The notes under the pieces: generated by a model
Seen by the model: the letters and a program-made list of their open reading frames with translations, nothing else
Told to the model about the DNA's origin: nothing
Databases searched by the model: none
Made by a program: the position numbers and the translations under genes
In this document: piece after piece, positions 8,466 through 16,918 of the stretch
Position numbering within the stretch: the stretch's first letter is position 1
Layout of the letters: each line of letters starts with the position of its first letter
DNA from: Streptomyces nymphaeiformis
GTDB lineage: Bacteria; Actinomycetota; Actinomycetes; Streptomycetales; Streptomycetaceae
DNA: 64,000 nt
Reading direction: 5' to 3'
Assembly: GCF_014203895.1 (NCBI RefSeq)
Contig: NZ_JACHJY010000009.1
Location: 372,001 to 436,000 of the forward strand

Positions 8466-9293
8466 CTACCGCGGGTCCGGGCCCGTGGCGACCGGGCGGG
8501 CGGGGTCCGAGGACCACTCCGACCAGGAGCCGGCGTAGAGGCCCGCGGGGATGCCCGCGATCTCCAGGGCCAGCACCTCGTGGGCGCCCGAGACGCCCGA
8601 GCCGCAGTAGACGGCCACCGGGGTCCCCTCGGCCGCGCCGAGCGCGGTGAAGCGGTCCCGCAGGACGTCGGCGGCCAGGAAGAGGCCCTCGGCGTCGACG
8701 TTCTCCGTCGTCGGGGCCGAGACCGCGCCCGGGATGTGCCCGCCGACCCGGTCGATCGGCTCCACGTCGCCCCGGTAGCGCTCCGCCGCCCGCGCGTCCA
8801 GGAGCAGACCCGCGTCCGGGAACGCGGCGGCCCCGTCGGCGTCGAGCAGCCCCAGGGCGCCGGGCTCCGGCCGGAAGTCGCCCGGCTCCGGCGCGGGGAC
8901 CTTCTCCGTGAGCTCCCCCGTCCAGGCCGCGAGGCCCCCGTCCAGGACCCGCACGTCCGGGTGGCCCGCCCAGCGCAGCAGCCACCAGGCGCGGGCCGCG
9001 CCCCAGCCGAGGCCCCCGTCGTAGACGACGACCGGCCGGTCCGCCGAGACGCCCGCCCGGCGCATCACGGCCCCGAAGGCCTCGGGGTCGGGCAGCGGGT
9101 GGCGGCCGCCGCTCCCGGGCGGGCCCGCGAGTTCCGCGTCCAGGTCGACGTAGACCGCGCCGGGGAGGTGGCCGGCCTCGTAGGCGGGCCGCCCGGGCGG
9201 GCCGCCGAGCGTCCAGCGGACGTCAAGGAGGACCGGCGGCCGGGCCCCGGCCGACTCGCTCTGCAGTTCGCTTGCGGAGATGATGGGCTTCAT
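8466..9293 (-). CDS. Thiosulfate/3-mercaptopyruvate sulfurtransferase (rhodanese)
   Basis: A tandem-rhodanese sulfurtransferase, probably cytoplasmic. Taking ATG 9293, the protein has 275 residues. The upstream ATG at 9302 abuts the GAGG ribosome binding site (9303-9306) with no spacer, whereas 9293 has a 9-nt spacer. The N-terminal inactive rhodanese domain covers about 10-120 (VLLDVRW, GHLPGAVYVDLD). The C-terminal domain carries the catalytic cysteine C230 in YCGSGVSG. CGSGVS-type loops favour 3-mercaptopyruvate or thiosulfate. The rhodanese signature GGHIPGAV precedes it. It stands alone. Confidence 0.9.
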   Translation of the reverse strand: MKPIISASELQSESAGARPPVLLDVRWTLGGPPGRPAYEAGHLPGAVYVDLDAELAGPPGSGGRHPLPDPEAFGAVMRRAGVSADRPVVVYDGGLGWGAARAWWLLRWAGHPDVRVLDGGLAAWTGELTEKVPAPEPGDFRPEPGALGLLDADGAAAFPDAGLLLDARAAERYRGDVEPIDRVGGHIPGAVSAPTTENVDAEGLFLAADVLRDRFTALGAAEGTPVAVYCGSGVSGAHEVLALEIAGIPAGLYAGSWSEWSSDPARPVATGPDPR

Positions 9294-9453
9294 GGGAGCC
9301 ATCCTCGCGCAGCCGCACGGCCGCGCGGGACGGACCCGGCGACCTCCGACAGGATCACGCCACGATCGGTGCGGCGGGGGCGCGCCGCCGCGGCGTCGGT
9401 GTCACCATCGGACGGGAGCACGGCCACGACGACGGTCCGAGGAGAGTACGACG

Positions 9454-10227
9454 ATGACCGAGGCGACTCCGCGCCCTCCGGGCACACCCTGCTGGGTGAG
9501 CCTGATGGTGCACGGGATTGACGCCACGCAGGAGTTCTACCGCACGCTCTTCGGTTGGGAGTTCATCCCCGGTCCGCAGCAGCTCGGCCCGTACGTGCGC
9601 GCGCTGCTCGACGGCAGGGAGGTGGCGGGCATCGGCCAGCTGCCGCCCGACCGGCACCTGCGCATCGCCTGGACCCCCTACCTGGCCACCGACGACGCCG
9701 ACGAGACCGCCGAGACCATCCGCGGCTGCGGCGGCACCGTCGCCGTCGGCCCGCTGGACGCGGGCGAGGCGGGCCGTCTCGCCATCTGCTCCGACCCGAC
9801 CGGCGCGGTCTTCGGCGTCTGGCAGGCGGAGGCCCACCACGGCACGGCGGCGGCGGGACCGCCCGGGACGCCGGTGTGGAACGAGCTCCTCACGTACGAG
9901 GCGTCCGCGACCGGCAAGTTCTACCGGATGGTCTTCGGCTACGAGGTGGAGCCGGTCGTCTCCGCCGAGCACGACTACGCGACGCTGCACGTGGCCGGGG
10001 AGCCGGTGGCCTCGCTGCACGGCGTCGGCAACGCGCTCCCCCGGGACCGGGGCCCGCACTGGATGACGTACTTCGAGGTCGCCGACACGGACGAGGCCGC
10101 GCGGCTCGTCCAGGAGCTCGGCGGTCATGTGCTGCGCGCGCCGCGCGAGGGCCAGGCGGGACGGCTCGCCGTGGTGGCGGACCCGGAGGGCGCGGTCTTC
10201 ACGCTGGTCAGGTCCGCCGCGCGCTGA
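9454..10227 (+). CDS. Double VOC (glyoxalase/bleomycin-resistance fold) protein
   Basis: 257 residues, starting at ATG 9454 behind GGAGAG. It has two tandem VOC domains (about 10-125 and 135-255). Each opens with a substrate-facing strand (CWVSLMV, PVWNELLTY), has the F-Y-R-x-x-F-G-[WY] helix (EFYRTLFGW, KFYRMVFGY), and ends with DP.GAVF (SDPTGAVFGVW, ADPEGAVFTLV). Family members bind metals or small molecules and include glyoxalases and drug-binding proteins. Two-domain Streptomyces members are usually annotated as hydroxylase-like, but the substrate here is unknown. Confidence 0.88.
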   Translation: MTEATPRPPGTPCWVSLMVHGIDATQEFYRTLFGWEFIPGPQQLGPYVRALLDGREVAGIGQLPPDRHLRIAWTPYLATDDADETAETIRGCGGTVAVGPLDAGEAGRLAICSDPTGAVFGVWQAEAHHGTAAAGPPGTPVWNELLTYEASATGKFYRMVFGYEVEPVVSAEHDYATLHVAGEPVASLHGVGNALPRDRGPHWMTYFEVADTDEAARLVQELGGHVLRAPREGQAGRLAVVADPEGAVFTLVRSAAR

Positions 10228-10296
10228 GCCCGCGCAGCGAGCCCGCACACCGAGCCCCGCACCGGCTCAGCCGCGCGGTTCGGCGCCGTCTCCGGT

Positions 10297-11652
10297 TCAG
10301 CCGCGCCGGCTCCGGACCAGGCTGCGACGCAGCCGGGACGTGCCGGTCCGGTCCGGGGCGGGTCCTCCGCCCGGGAGGCCGAGCTCGGTCAGCCGTTCGA
10401 CGGTGAAGTGGTGTGCGGTGCCGGGGTCGGCGTGGTGCTGCGCCAGGAAGGCGGCGGCCTCCTGGCGGAGCCCGGGGTGCGCCTTGGGTCGCATGCAGTA
10501 GCCGACGGCCCTGACCAGGGGCGTGAGCGAGGCCGGGGCCGCTCCCGGGACGGCGGGCTCCTCTCCGCCCTCCAGGTCCGCGACGAGGTGGTCGACGAGG
10601 GTGAGCGGGATGCGGTTGCTGTTCTCGAAGGGGGTGAGCCGTTCGAGGACCTCGGCCGTGCCCACGCGCGCGATGGGGACGTCGTAGTAGACGGCGGCGG
10701 TGAGCATCGCCGTGGAGAAGCAGCCGACGACGAGCTCGGGCCGGCAGCGCTCGTAGAAGGTCTCGGCGAGCAGCGGACCGGCGAGGACCGTGAGCCGTAC
10801 GCCGCTCCGCTCGGCCTCCTCGTCCAGGGCCTGGGAGTAGCGGGCGGGGGCGGTCGGGTGCGGCTTGAAGACCACCGAGCGGTGTCCGGCCGCGGCGGCG
10901 CCGCGGAGCATCCGTACGTGCAGTTCCTCTTCCTCCTCGGCGGTGAGCAGGGAGAGGGCGGCGAGGTACTGGCCGAGGAGCAGGGCCGTCGGCTCGGCGG
11001 CGGCCGCCCGCGCGATGTCCGGGTCGTCGGCCGCGTCCTCGGCGATCTCGGCGAGGACGGCGCGGAAGGCGGTGTCGGGGACGAGTTCGGGCTCGATCCC
11101 GTACTCGCTGAGCAGGAGCGGGCGCAGGCCCGGGACCAGGTCGAGGTGGAGCACGCGGCGGACGCGGCAGGCGATGGACTGCGCGAGGTCGGAGCGGGTC
11201 GGGCCGTAGCTCATCAGACCGTCGGCGTAGACGTGGACGGTGCTCTCGGGGAAGCAGCCGGCGAGCGCCTTGGCCGGGTTGACCTGGATGGATTCGACGA
11301 TCAGCTCGACCGGTCCGGTGCCGAGGTCCCAGGCGGTGCGCAGGACGCGCTGCCAGAGCGGGGCCTCCTCGGGGCGGGGGGCCCAGGCGGCGGGGTGGTA
11401 CGGGTGGATCGTCTCGTTCCAGTCGAGGGTGCCGTCGAAGCGGGCGGCGATCCGCTCGTACCCGGTCATGGTCTCCAGGCGGAGCGCGGTCTCCGGGATC
11501 TCGGCGTTGTGCGAGATCAGCAGGAGCCTGCGGGCGGAGTCGCGGGGGCCGAACTGTCCTGCGTCGAGCGCGGCGGCGAGGGTGGCCGCGCCGTACAGGG
11601 TGGACACCTGGAAGATCTGGACCGGCAGGTCGTGGGTGGCTTCGGGGGCCAT
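10297..11652 (-). CDS. Polysialyltransferase-family glycosyltransferase
   Basis: 451 residues, starting at ATG 11652. It resembles the bacterial polysialyltransferase (GT38/POLYST) family. The two diagnostic motifs are present: an acidic-Gly motif at 143-145 (VYADGLMSYG) and the HP motif at 263-266 (FKPHPTAP). It begins with a phosphorylase-like switch segment (FQVSTLYGAATLAAAL) and has no membrane helix or signal. Related Streptomyces enzymes accompany teichulosonic-acid-like polymers made of nine-carbon sugars, so a role in a surface glycopolymer is inferred. It starts 3 bp after the GT2 gene, in one transcription unit. Confidence 0.82.
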   Translation of the reverse strand: MAPEATHDLPVQIFQVSTLYGAATLAAALDAGQFGPRDSARRLLLISHNAEIPETALRLETMTGYERIAARFDGTLDWNETIHPYHPAAWAPRPEEAPLWQRVLRTAWDLGTGPVELIVESIQVNPAKALAGCFPESTVHVYADGLMSYGPTRSDLAQSIACRVRRVLHLDLVPGLRPLLLSEYGIEPELVPDTAFRAVLAEIAEDAADDPDIARAAAAEPTALLLGQYLAALSLLTAEEEEELHVRMLRGAAAAGHRSVVFKPHPTAPARYSQALDEEAERSGVRLTVLAGPLLAETFYERCRPELVVGCFSTAMLTAAVYYDVPIARVGTAEVLERLTPFENSNRIPLTLVDHLVADLEGGEEPAVPGAAPASLTPLVRAVGYCMRPKAHPGLRQEAAAFLAQHHADPGTAHHFTVERLTELGLPGGGPAPDRTGTSRLRRSLVRSRRG

Positions 11653-11655
11653 GGG

Positions 11656-12621
11656 TCAGGCGGTCCTTCCGGTGTCGCGCAGGCTCCGGAGGAGGGTGCT
11701 GCGCGGGGTGTCCATGGTGGCGAGGGTCTCGTCGAGGACCTGCTGCGGCATGCGGTGCAGCGCGTCGCGGACGTCGGCGCGGAGGCGCGCGGCGACGGCC
11801 GGTTCGTACGCGTCGGCCTTCCCCATGTGGAAGGCGATCATCGCGCAGTAGGTGCGGACCGCCTTCGGGAGGAAACGGTCGGCCTCGGGGTCCCGGGAGA
11901 CGTCGTCGAGCAGGAGGTCGTACGAGGGGATGAAGTCCAGCTGCCGGTTGTCGGTGATCTGGGTGAGCGAGGTGGTGACGCCCCGCCGGTAGAAGACGCC
12001 GTGCAGGGAGAGCGCCGCGAACGTGCGCGCCTTGAGGTGCAGCCGCCAGATCCAGAGGCGGTCCTCGGCCGTTCTGAGGGAGGTCTCGAAACGGGATTCC
12101 CCGTTCTCGAAAAGACGCCCGCTGTAAATGCCGAAAGGCACGAACGGATAGTCGACCATCGTCACCATGCTGGCCGGCGAGATTCCGTCCCTGGGGTCCA
12201 TCACGGCGTCGCGCCGCTTGGCCGGGGCATAGCGGATCTGCCGTTTCCGGCCTTCCGACAGGACGTGGTCGGTCCGGGCGAAATCGCAGTCCAGGCGGGA
12301 GATTCCGGCCACGGCGGCGCTCAGGTGGCCGGGCGCGTACCAGTCGTCGCCGTCGAGGAACGTGAGGTAGTCGCCGCGCGCGGCGTCGATTCCGGTGTTC
12401 CGGGCCTGGGCGACGCCCTTGTTCGTCTCGTGCCGGATGACGGTGGCGTTCGGCAGGCGGTCGCGCCAGCGGTCGAGGATCTCCGGGGTGTCGTCCGTCG
12501 AGCAGTCGTCGATCAGCAGGAACTCGAATTCCGGATCCGCGTTGTTCGCGAGGCTGCGCAGGGTGTCGGGCGCATAGGGACCGACATTGTGGAACGGTAC
12601 GACGACGGACAGTTTCGGCAC
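11656..12621 (-). CDS. Family 2 glycosyltransferase
   Basis: 321 residues from GTG 12621 (VPKLSVVVPFHNVGPY). The GT-A fold is clear: the N-terminal nucleotide-binding strand, the LLIDDCSTDDT loop at 35-45, and the metal-binding DGDDW at 90-94. The C-terminal third is helical and Arg-rich and probably binds the acceptor or the membrane surface. Longer upstream extensions of the frame have no ribosome binding site. It is placed 3 bp before the polysialyltransferase-like gene and downstream of a YfhO-type membrane protein, which suggests stepwise assembly of a cell-surface glycan. Confidence 0.88.
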   Translation of the reverse strand: MPKLSVVVPFHNVGPYAPDTLRSLANNADPEFEFLLIDDCSTDDTPEILDRWRDRLPNATVIRHETNKGVAQARNTGIDAARGDYLTFLDGDDWYAPGHLSAAVAGISRLDCDFARTDHVLSEGRKRQIRYAPAKRRDAVMDPRDGISPASMVTMVDYPFVPFGIYSGRLFENGESRFETSLRTAEDRLWIWRLHLKARTFAALSLHGVFYRRGVTTSLTQITDNRQLDFIPSYDLLLDDVSRDPEADRFLPKAVRTYCAMIAFHMGKADAYEPAVAARLRADVRDALHRMPQQVLDETLATMDTPRSTLLRSLRDTGRTA

Positions 12622-12750
12622 TCGGGATCCCCACACTGAATCGAACAATTTAACGCCGTTACGGCGGGCACAGTAACGGCCGACTTCTCCGGGTGAACGA
12701 TCCACGCGTGCACTCCGGGTGAACTCTTGTCGTCCCCGGCGGAAACCCCG

Positions 12751-15303
12751 TCACCGCCGGACCCGTCGGCGATGCAGCAGTCCCGTCACGGCGAGCGCCA
12801 GGAGCGCCGCCGCGCCGGCCGCGCCGCCGAGCTTCATCCCCGGTGGCCGGAAGGAGCAGCTGACCGAGCTCGCGCGCCCGTCGAGGGGGACGGCGACGAG
12901 GCCCTCGTACGCGCGCGCGGGGCGGGCGTCCGCGTCGCCCGCGGCGCAGCGCCAGCCGGAGATGCGGGGCGCGGCGAGGACCGCGACGCCCTTGCTGCCG
13001 GGCGGCAGTTCGGCGGTGACGGTGTGTCCGCTGGCACGCACGCGCGTGGCGCCGGTGGCGGTGAGCCGGCGTACGGCGGAGTCGAGCCGGGCGGCGACGA
13101 GGCAGCCGACCGGTTCACGGGGCAGCCGCAGCTTGCCCTCGGGCGCCAGGTCGATCCGTACCGCACCGGAGTCGGGGACGGTGCCGAGGGCCTGCAGGGG
13201 GGCGCGGACGGAGGGCGGCTTGCCGTCGAAGCCCACGGGCCGCTCCCCCGCCAGGGCCGCCTCGCCCCGGTACTCGGGCGCCCAGAACCAGACCTGGGAG
13301 CCCGCGGGGCAGCGGGCGGTGAGGCTGCGTCCGGTACGGCGTGGGGCAGGCAGCTCGTACACGTCGGCGCCGAGCAGGCGTTCCTGCCGGGCGAAGGCCG
13401 AGTCCCCGGGATGTGTGGCCGGCCGCCCCGGCGGGCGGACCGTGACCAGCGGCGGGACGGGGGTGGTGGTGACGGTGACCGTGGCGCGGGGCGGCGCGTC
13501 CTGTCGTACCGGCTCCGTGGGCTTCGAGCGCAGCCGGGTGCCGATGGAGAAGAGGGCGTCCGCGACCGGGTTGTCCAGGCTGACGGGGTGCCTGCCCTTG
13601 GCGTAGTAGCCGAAGCCGAGGGAGGCCAGGGTCCGGGAGGTCACGTCGGCGGTGAGACTGCTGTAGTAGTCGGCGCCCTGGCCTCCGACGAGCAGCACGT
13701 CATTGCCGCCGGGGACTTCGCCGGGGTCCGTGCGGTGGCGGGGCCAGGCGTCCGCGCGGGCGACCTCGTCGGCGGCGGCCTCCTGCCAGGGGCCGACCCG
13801 GGGCGACCAGGAGACCTTGCTCCGCTGCTGCTCCTCGATCCGCATTCCGGTGACGGCCACCTCGCCGGCCTGTGCGGCGGCGAGCAGGACCACGGCCAGG
13901 ACGGGGAGTACGCGCGCGCGTGGCACCCGATCCGGCTGCACGCGCGCGTGCCCCCGGCGGGCGCCGGCCGGCGCGAGAAGGACGGCGGCGCCCGCCAGGA
14001 GGGCGGCGGTGCCGAAGGCGGGGAAGGTCCACCGGTCGATGTCGACGCTCCCCCGGGCCGCCCACGCCAGGACCCCGAGCAGCGTCACGCCCGCGAGGAG
14101 CGCGGCCGGCCGGGGCACGCCGCGGGCAGCGGAGAACCAGGCGGCGATGAGCAGCAGGCCGCACAGGACGAAGGTCTGACGGTACGGGATGCCGTTGGGC
14201 GAGGCGCCCGCGTGCCACAGCAGGTGTGTGGGCTCCCACTGCAGGGAGAGCGTCACCAGGACGATCGCGGCCGTCCAACCGGCCCGGACGCGCGGGGCGA
14301 CGGCCCGGTTGAAGGGCAGGGTGAGGGCCAGCGCGAGGGCGGGCGTGCCGATGAAGAGGGCGGGGCTGGCGACGCTCGCGGTGGCGGGCAGGAACCGGGC
14401 GAGGACGTCCGTCCAGGGTGCCGGCGCGAAGACCGTCTCGGGGGTGGGGTCGGCGACCTTCGTGGCGAGGAAGACGACCACGACGAGCGGTGCGGCGAGC
14501 CCGATGCCGATGAGGACGCTCCGGGCGGCGCGCAGCGCCCCGGCGAGGCGCTGCCGGGCGCTTGCGGTCTCCTCGGCGGTGAGCAGGCGGACGAGGAGGA
14601 AGACGGCCGCGCCGAGGGTCGCCATGTACGCGGTGTAGAAGTTGGAGATCCAGGCCAGGGCGACGACGAGCGGGCCGAGGACGGGACGGCGGGCGGTGCG
14701 GGCCCATTCGCCGACCAGGCAGAGCAGGGGGAAGGCGACGAGGCCGTCGAGCCACATCGGGACGGTGGCGCCGTAGTTGAGGGTCCAGCCGGAGAGGGCG
14801 TACGCGGTGCCGAGCACGGCGGCGACCGGCCACGGGCCGGGGCGCAGCCGCAGGAGGAGGAGTGCCATCGCGGCCGCCGCGGCGCTGATCTTGGCGGCGG
14901 TGACGACGTACAGCGCGAGTTCGACGCGGTCCGCCGGGAAGAGCACGACGAGCAGGTCGAAGGGGCTGCTCAGGTACGTGCCGATGTCGCCGAGGAAGTT
15001 GGATCCGAAGCCGGAGTTCCAGTTGAGGAAGGCGTCGCCGTGCGTCTCGCCGAGCAGGAAGGCCCGCCAGTAGGCGTGGTACGGCAGGTACTGCTGGCCG
15101 AGGTCGACGATGTTCCGGGTCACCGGCCCGAAGGGGTACGTGCGGGAGAGCCGGGTGGCGAGGCAGAGCAGCACGGCGGTGAGCAGGGCGGCGGCGGCCG
15201 GGGCCCGGAGGGCGGAGCGCCGCGGCTCGTCGCCGCGGTGCCGCTCCGCCTCCTCGCGTACGGTCTCGTCCTCGGCGTACACGGCCTCGGCGGCGGGTGG
15301 CAC
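12751..15303 (-). CDS. YfhO-family polytopic membrane protein
   Basis: About 850 residues. I prefer GTG 15303, which has GGAGG 4 nt upstream; another in-frame GTG is at 15321 without a ribosome binding site. There is one N-terminal helix, an extracytoplasmic loop with YLPYHAYWRAFLLGE and FNWNSG-type residues (LNWNSGFGSNFLGD) typical of YfhO, about 11-12 further helices, a large extracytoplasmic C-terminal domain, and a final membrane helix with a basic tail. YfhO proteins are GT-C-like and, in Gram-positives, help glycosylate lipoteichoic acid. Here the role is inferred to be glycan attachment in the wall, with the two glycosyltransferases downstream. Confidence 0.85.
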   Translation of the reverse strand: MPPAAEAVYAEDETVREEAERHRGDEPRRSALRAPAAAALLTAVLLCLATRLSRTYPFGPVTRNIVDLGQQYLPYHAYWRAFLLGETHGDAFLNWNSGFGSNFLGDIGTYLSSPFDLLVVLFPADRVELALYVVTAAKISAAAAAMALLLLRLRPGPWPVAAVLGTAYALSGWTLNYGATVPMWLDGLVAFPLLCLVGEWARTARRPVLGPLVVALAWISNFYTAYMATLGAAVFLLVRLLTAEETASARQRLAGALRAARSVLIGIGLAAPLVVVVFLATKVADPTPETVFAPAPWTDVLARFLPATASVASPALFIGTPALALALTLPFNRAVAPRVRAGWTAAIVLVTLSLQWEPTHLLWHAGASPNGIPYRQTFVLCGLLLIAAWFSAARGVPRPAALLAGVTLLGVLAWAARGSVDIDRWTFPAFGTAALLAGAAVLLAPAGARRGHARVQPDRVPRARVLPVLAVVLLAAAQAGEVAVTGMRIEEQQRSKVSWSPRVGPWQEAAADEVARADAWPRHRTDPGEVPGGNDVLLVGGQGADYYSSLTADVTSRTLASLGFGYYAKGRHPVSLDNPVADALFSIGTRLRSKPTEPVRQDAPPRATVTVTTTPVPPLVTVRPPGRPATHPGDSAFARQERLLGADVYELPAPRRTGRSLTARCPAGSQVWFWAPEYRGEAALAGERPVGFDGKPPSVRAPLQALGTVPDSGAVRIDLAPEGKLRLPREPVGCLVAARLDSAVRRLTATGATRVRASGHTVTAELPPGSKGVAVLAAPRISGWRCAAGDADARPARAYEGLVAVPLDGRASSVSCSFRPPGMKLGGAAGAAALLALAVTGLLHRRRVRR

Positions 15304-15456
15304 ACGTCCTCCAGGGGGCACACGGCACGGGGAGACCCGGAGGGGTCGTCACGGGCCGTCCGCCATTACCGCCGAGGCGGGCGACCCGCAACCGATCAGC
15401 AGGCGCTCTTCAGGCACACCCCTGGTGAACTCCGGGTGCCGGCGGCGCCGGTGGCG

Positions 15457-16059
15457 TCAGCCGACGAGCTCGTCGACCGTGCGGGCCACCGTGCCGAAGA
15501 GGTCCCGGACCGTCGTGAGGCTCGCGGCCTGGAGGGCCTCCGGGGACAGGACGGTGCCGTCCGGCGCCTCCAGGGGGCGGGTGGCGGTGGCCTCGGCGAC
15601 CACGGTGGGGCGGTAGCCGAGGTTGAAGGCGCCCTGGGCGGTGAAGAGGACGCACATGTGCGTCATGAAGCCGGCGATGACCAGGTCGCCGCCCACGCCG
15701 AGCTCCTTGAGGGTCTCCTCCAGGTCCGTGGCGTGGAAGGCGTCGGGGAACTGCTTGACGACGACCTTCTCCCCCTCGACCGGGGCGACTTCGTCGCTGA
15801 TGGAGCCGATCTCGGCCCGGATGTCGTACGGGGTGCCCTCACCTCCGTCGTTGACGACGTGGACGACCGGGGCACCCGCGGCGCGGGCGGCGGCGAGCAG
15901 CCGGGCACCGGCGGCGACGGCCTCCTCGGCCCCGGGGAGCCGCATGACACCGGTGCGGTAGGTGTTCTGGAAGTCGATCAGGATCAGGGCCGAGTCGCCA
16001 AGGCGCGGCAGCTCCTGGGGCAGGCCGATCACATCGCGCAGGGTGGTGGACGCGGTCAT
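15457..16059 (-). CDS. Isochorismatase/cysteine hydrolase family protein
   Basis: 200 residues from ATG 16059, with a GAGAGGA site. The cysteine-hydrolase triad is complete: D29 in LILIDFQNTY, K102 in VVVKQFPDAF and C136 in FMTHMCVLF, with the usual cis-peptide before the cysteine. This architecture covers isochorismatases, nicotinamidases and N-carbamoyl hydrolases. No metal-binding triad typical of nicotinamidase is evident, so a general amidohydrolase or isochorismatase-like role is the safest call. It is divergent from a TetR gene 120 bp away and likely its regulatory target. Confidence 0.88.
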   Translation of the reverse strand: MTASTTLRDVIGLPQELPRLGDSALILIDFQNTYRTGVMRLPGAEEAVAAGARLLAAARAAGAPVVHVVNDGGEGTPYDIRAEIGSISDEVAPVEGEKVVVKQFPDAFHATDLEETLKELGVGGDLVIAGFMTHMCVLFTAQGAFNLGYRPTVVAEATATRPLEAPDGTVLSPEALQAASLTTVRDLFGTVARTVDELVG

Positions 16060-16089
16060 GGCGGTTCCTCTCGGTCGGGCGCAACTGAC

Positions 16090-16170
16090 GTTATAGACGC
16101 TAACACAGTTCGTTAACGACGCTATCGCCCATCCGGGATTGCCCAGATCCGCCGTGTTAGCGCTGTTATC
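16090..16170. promoter_or_regulatory. Three related operator-like sites between isochorismatase and TetR genes
   Basis: GTGTTAGCG occurs in inverted orientation at 16098-16106 (as its complement) and at 16154-16162. A third weaker copy (ATAGCGTCGTTAAC on the minus strand) lies between them, about 16113-16126. Each is followed by an AT-rich TATAAC or TTATC stretch, and TATAAC (minus, 16095-16090) could itself be the -10 box of the isochorismatase promoter. The TetR product encoded next door is the natural candidate to bind. Confidence 0.5.
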
Positions 16171-16179
16171 GTGGGACCC

Positions 16180-16914
16180 ATGTCGACGGCACGAGAGCGC
16201 ATCCTGGAAGCCACCGGGGAACTCCTCGCCACCAAGGACGCGCTGGCCATCTCCACCCGGGCCATCTGCGACCGGGCGAAGGTCGGCGCGCCGGAGATCT
16301 ACCGCCAGTTCGGCGACAAGCAGGGGCTGCTCACGGCGGTCGCCGACATCGGCTTCGAGCGCTTCCTCGCGGAGAAGCGTCGGAACCCGCTCACCGAGGA
16401 CCCGGTGGCGGACCTGCGCACGGCCTGGGACAGCCACGTCGCGTTCGCGCTGCGCAACCCGTACCTCTACCGCCTGATGTTCACGCCGACGGGCGACGCC
16501 AAGCCGCAGGCCATCAAGGAGGCCCAGGCGATCCTCCTGAAGGCCGTGGAGCGCTGCCGCGACGCCGGACGCCTGCTCATGGCCCCGGAGTTGGCCGGCC
16601 AGTCGATCCTCTCCGCCAACGTGGGCGTGTGCATGATGGCGCTGTCCTTCCCCGAACTGTTCGGGGACCCCGCCGTCTCGCCGGCGGTACGGGACGCCGT
16701 CATCGGGACGGTCACCGGCGACGAGCGCGAGGACGACCGCCTCGGCACCGCGACCGTCCTGGCCCAGGTCCTGGTCGGCACCCTGACGGGAACGGCTCCG
16801 GTCACCGGGACGGCACTCGACGACCTGACGCGCGCCCTGCGACCGCCGGCCATCGGGCCGTCGGACATCGGGCCGTCGGACATCGGGCCGTCGGACATCG
16901 GGCCGTCGGACTGA
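16180..16914 (+). CDS. TetR-family regulator with C-terminal IGPSD repeats
   Basis: 244 residues from ATG 16180. The N-terminal helix-turn-helix (about 5-50) reads RERILEATGELLATKDA...ISTRAICDRAKVGAPEIYRQFGDKQGLL. The ligand/dimer domain follows to about residue 222. The protein ends in four exact copies of IGPSD, encoded by four 15-bp tandem repeats (16852-16911) directly before the stop. That tail is not part of the fold and looks like a recent slippage product. It is divergent from the isochorismatase gene and convergent with tdk, with stops 5 bp apart. Confidence 0.88.
   Translation: MSTARERILEATGELLATKDALAISTRAICDRAKVGAPEIYRQFGDKQGLLTAVADIGFERFLAEKRRNPLTEDPVADLRTAWDSHVAFALRNPYLYRLMFTPTGDAKPQAIKEAQAILLKAVERCRDAGRLLMAPELAGQSILSANVGVCMMALSFPELFGDPAVSPAVRDAVIGTVTGDEREDDRLGTATVLAQVLVGTLTGTAPVTGTALDDLTRALRPPAIGPSDIGPSDIGPSDIGPSD
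16852..16911 (+). repeat. Four identical 15-bp tandem repeats in the TetR coding end
   Basis: The unit ATCGGGCCGTCGGAC is present four times without a mismatch (16852, 16867, 16882, 16897). It is in frame and immediately followed by TGA. Perfect identity suggests recent expansion. Confidence 0.95.
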
Positions 16915-16918
16915 GACG

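Noticed and set aside
12727..16116. A 1129-codon open frame on the plus strand opposite the YfhO and isochorismatase genes.
   Set aside because: It is an antisense shadow of GC-rich genes: its product is Gly/Arg/Pro-rich low-complexity sequence and the opposite strand carries clear families.
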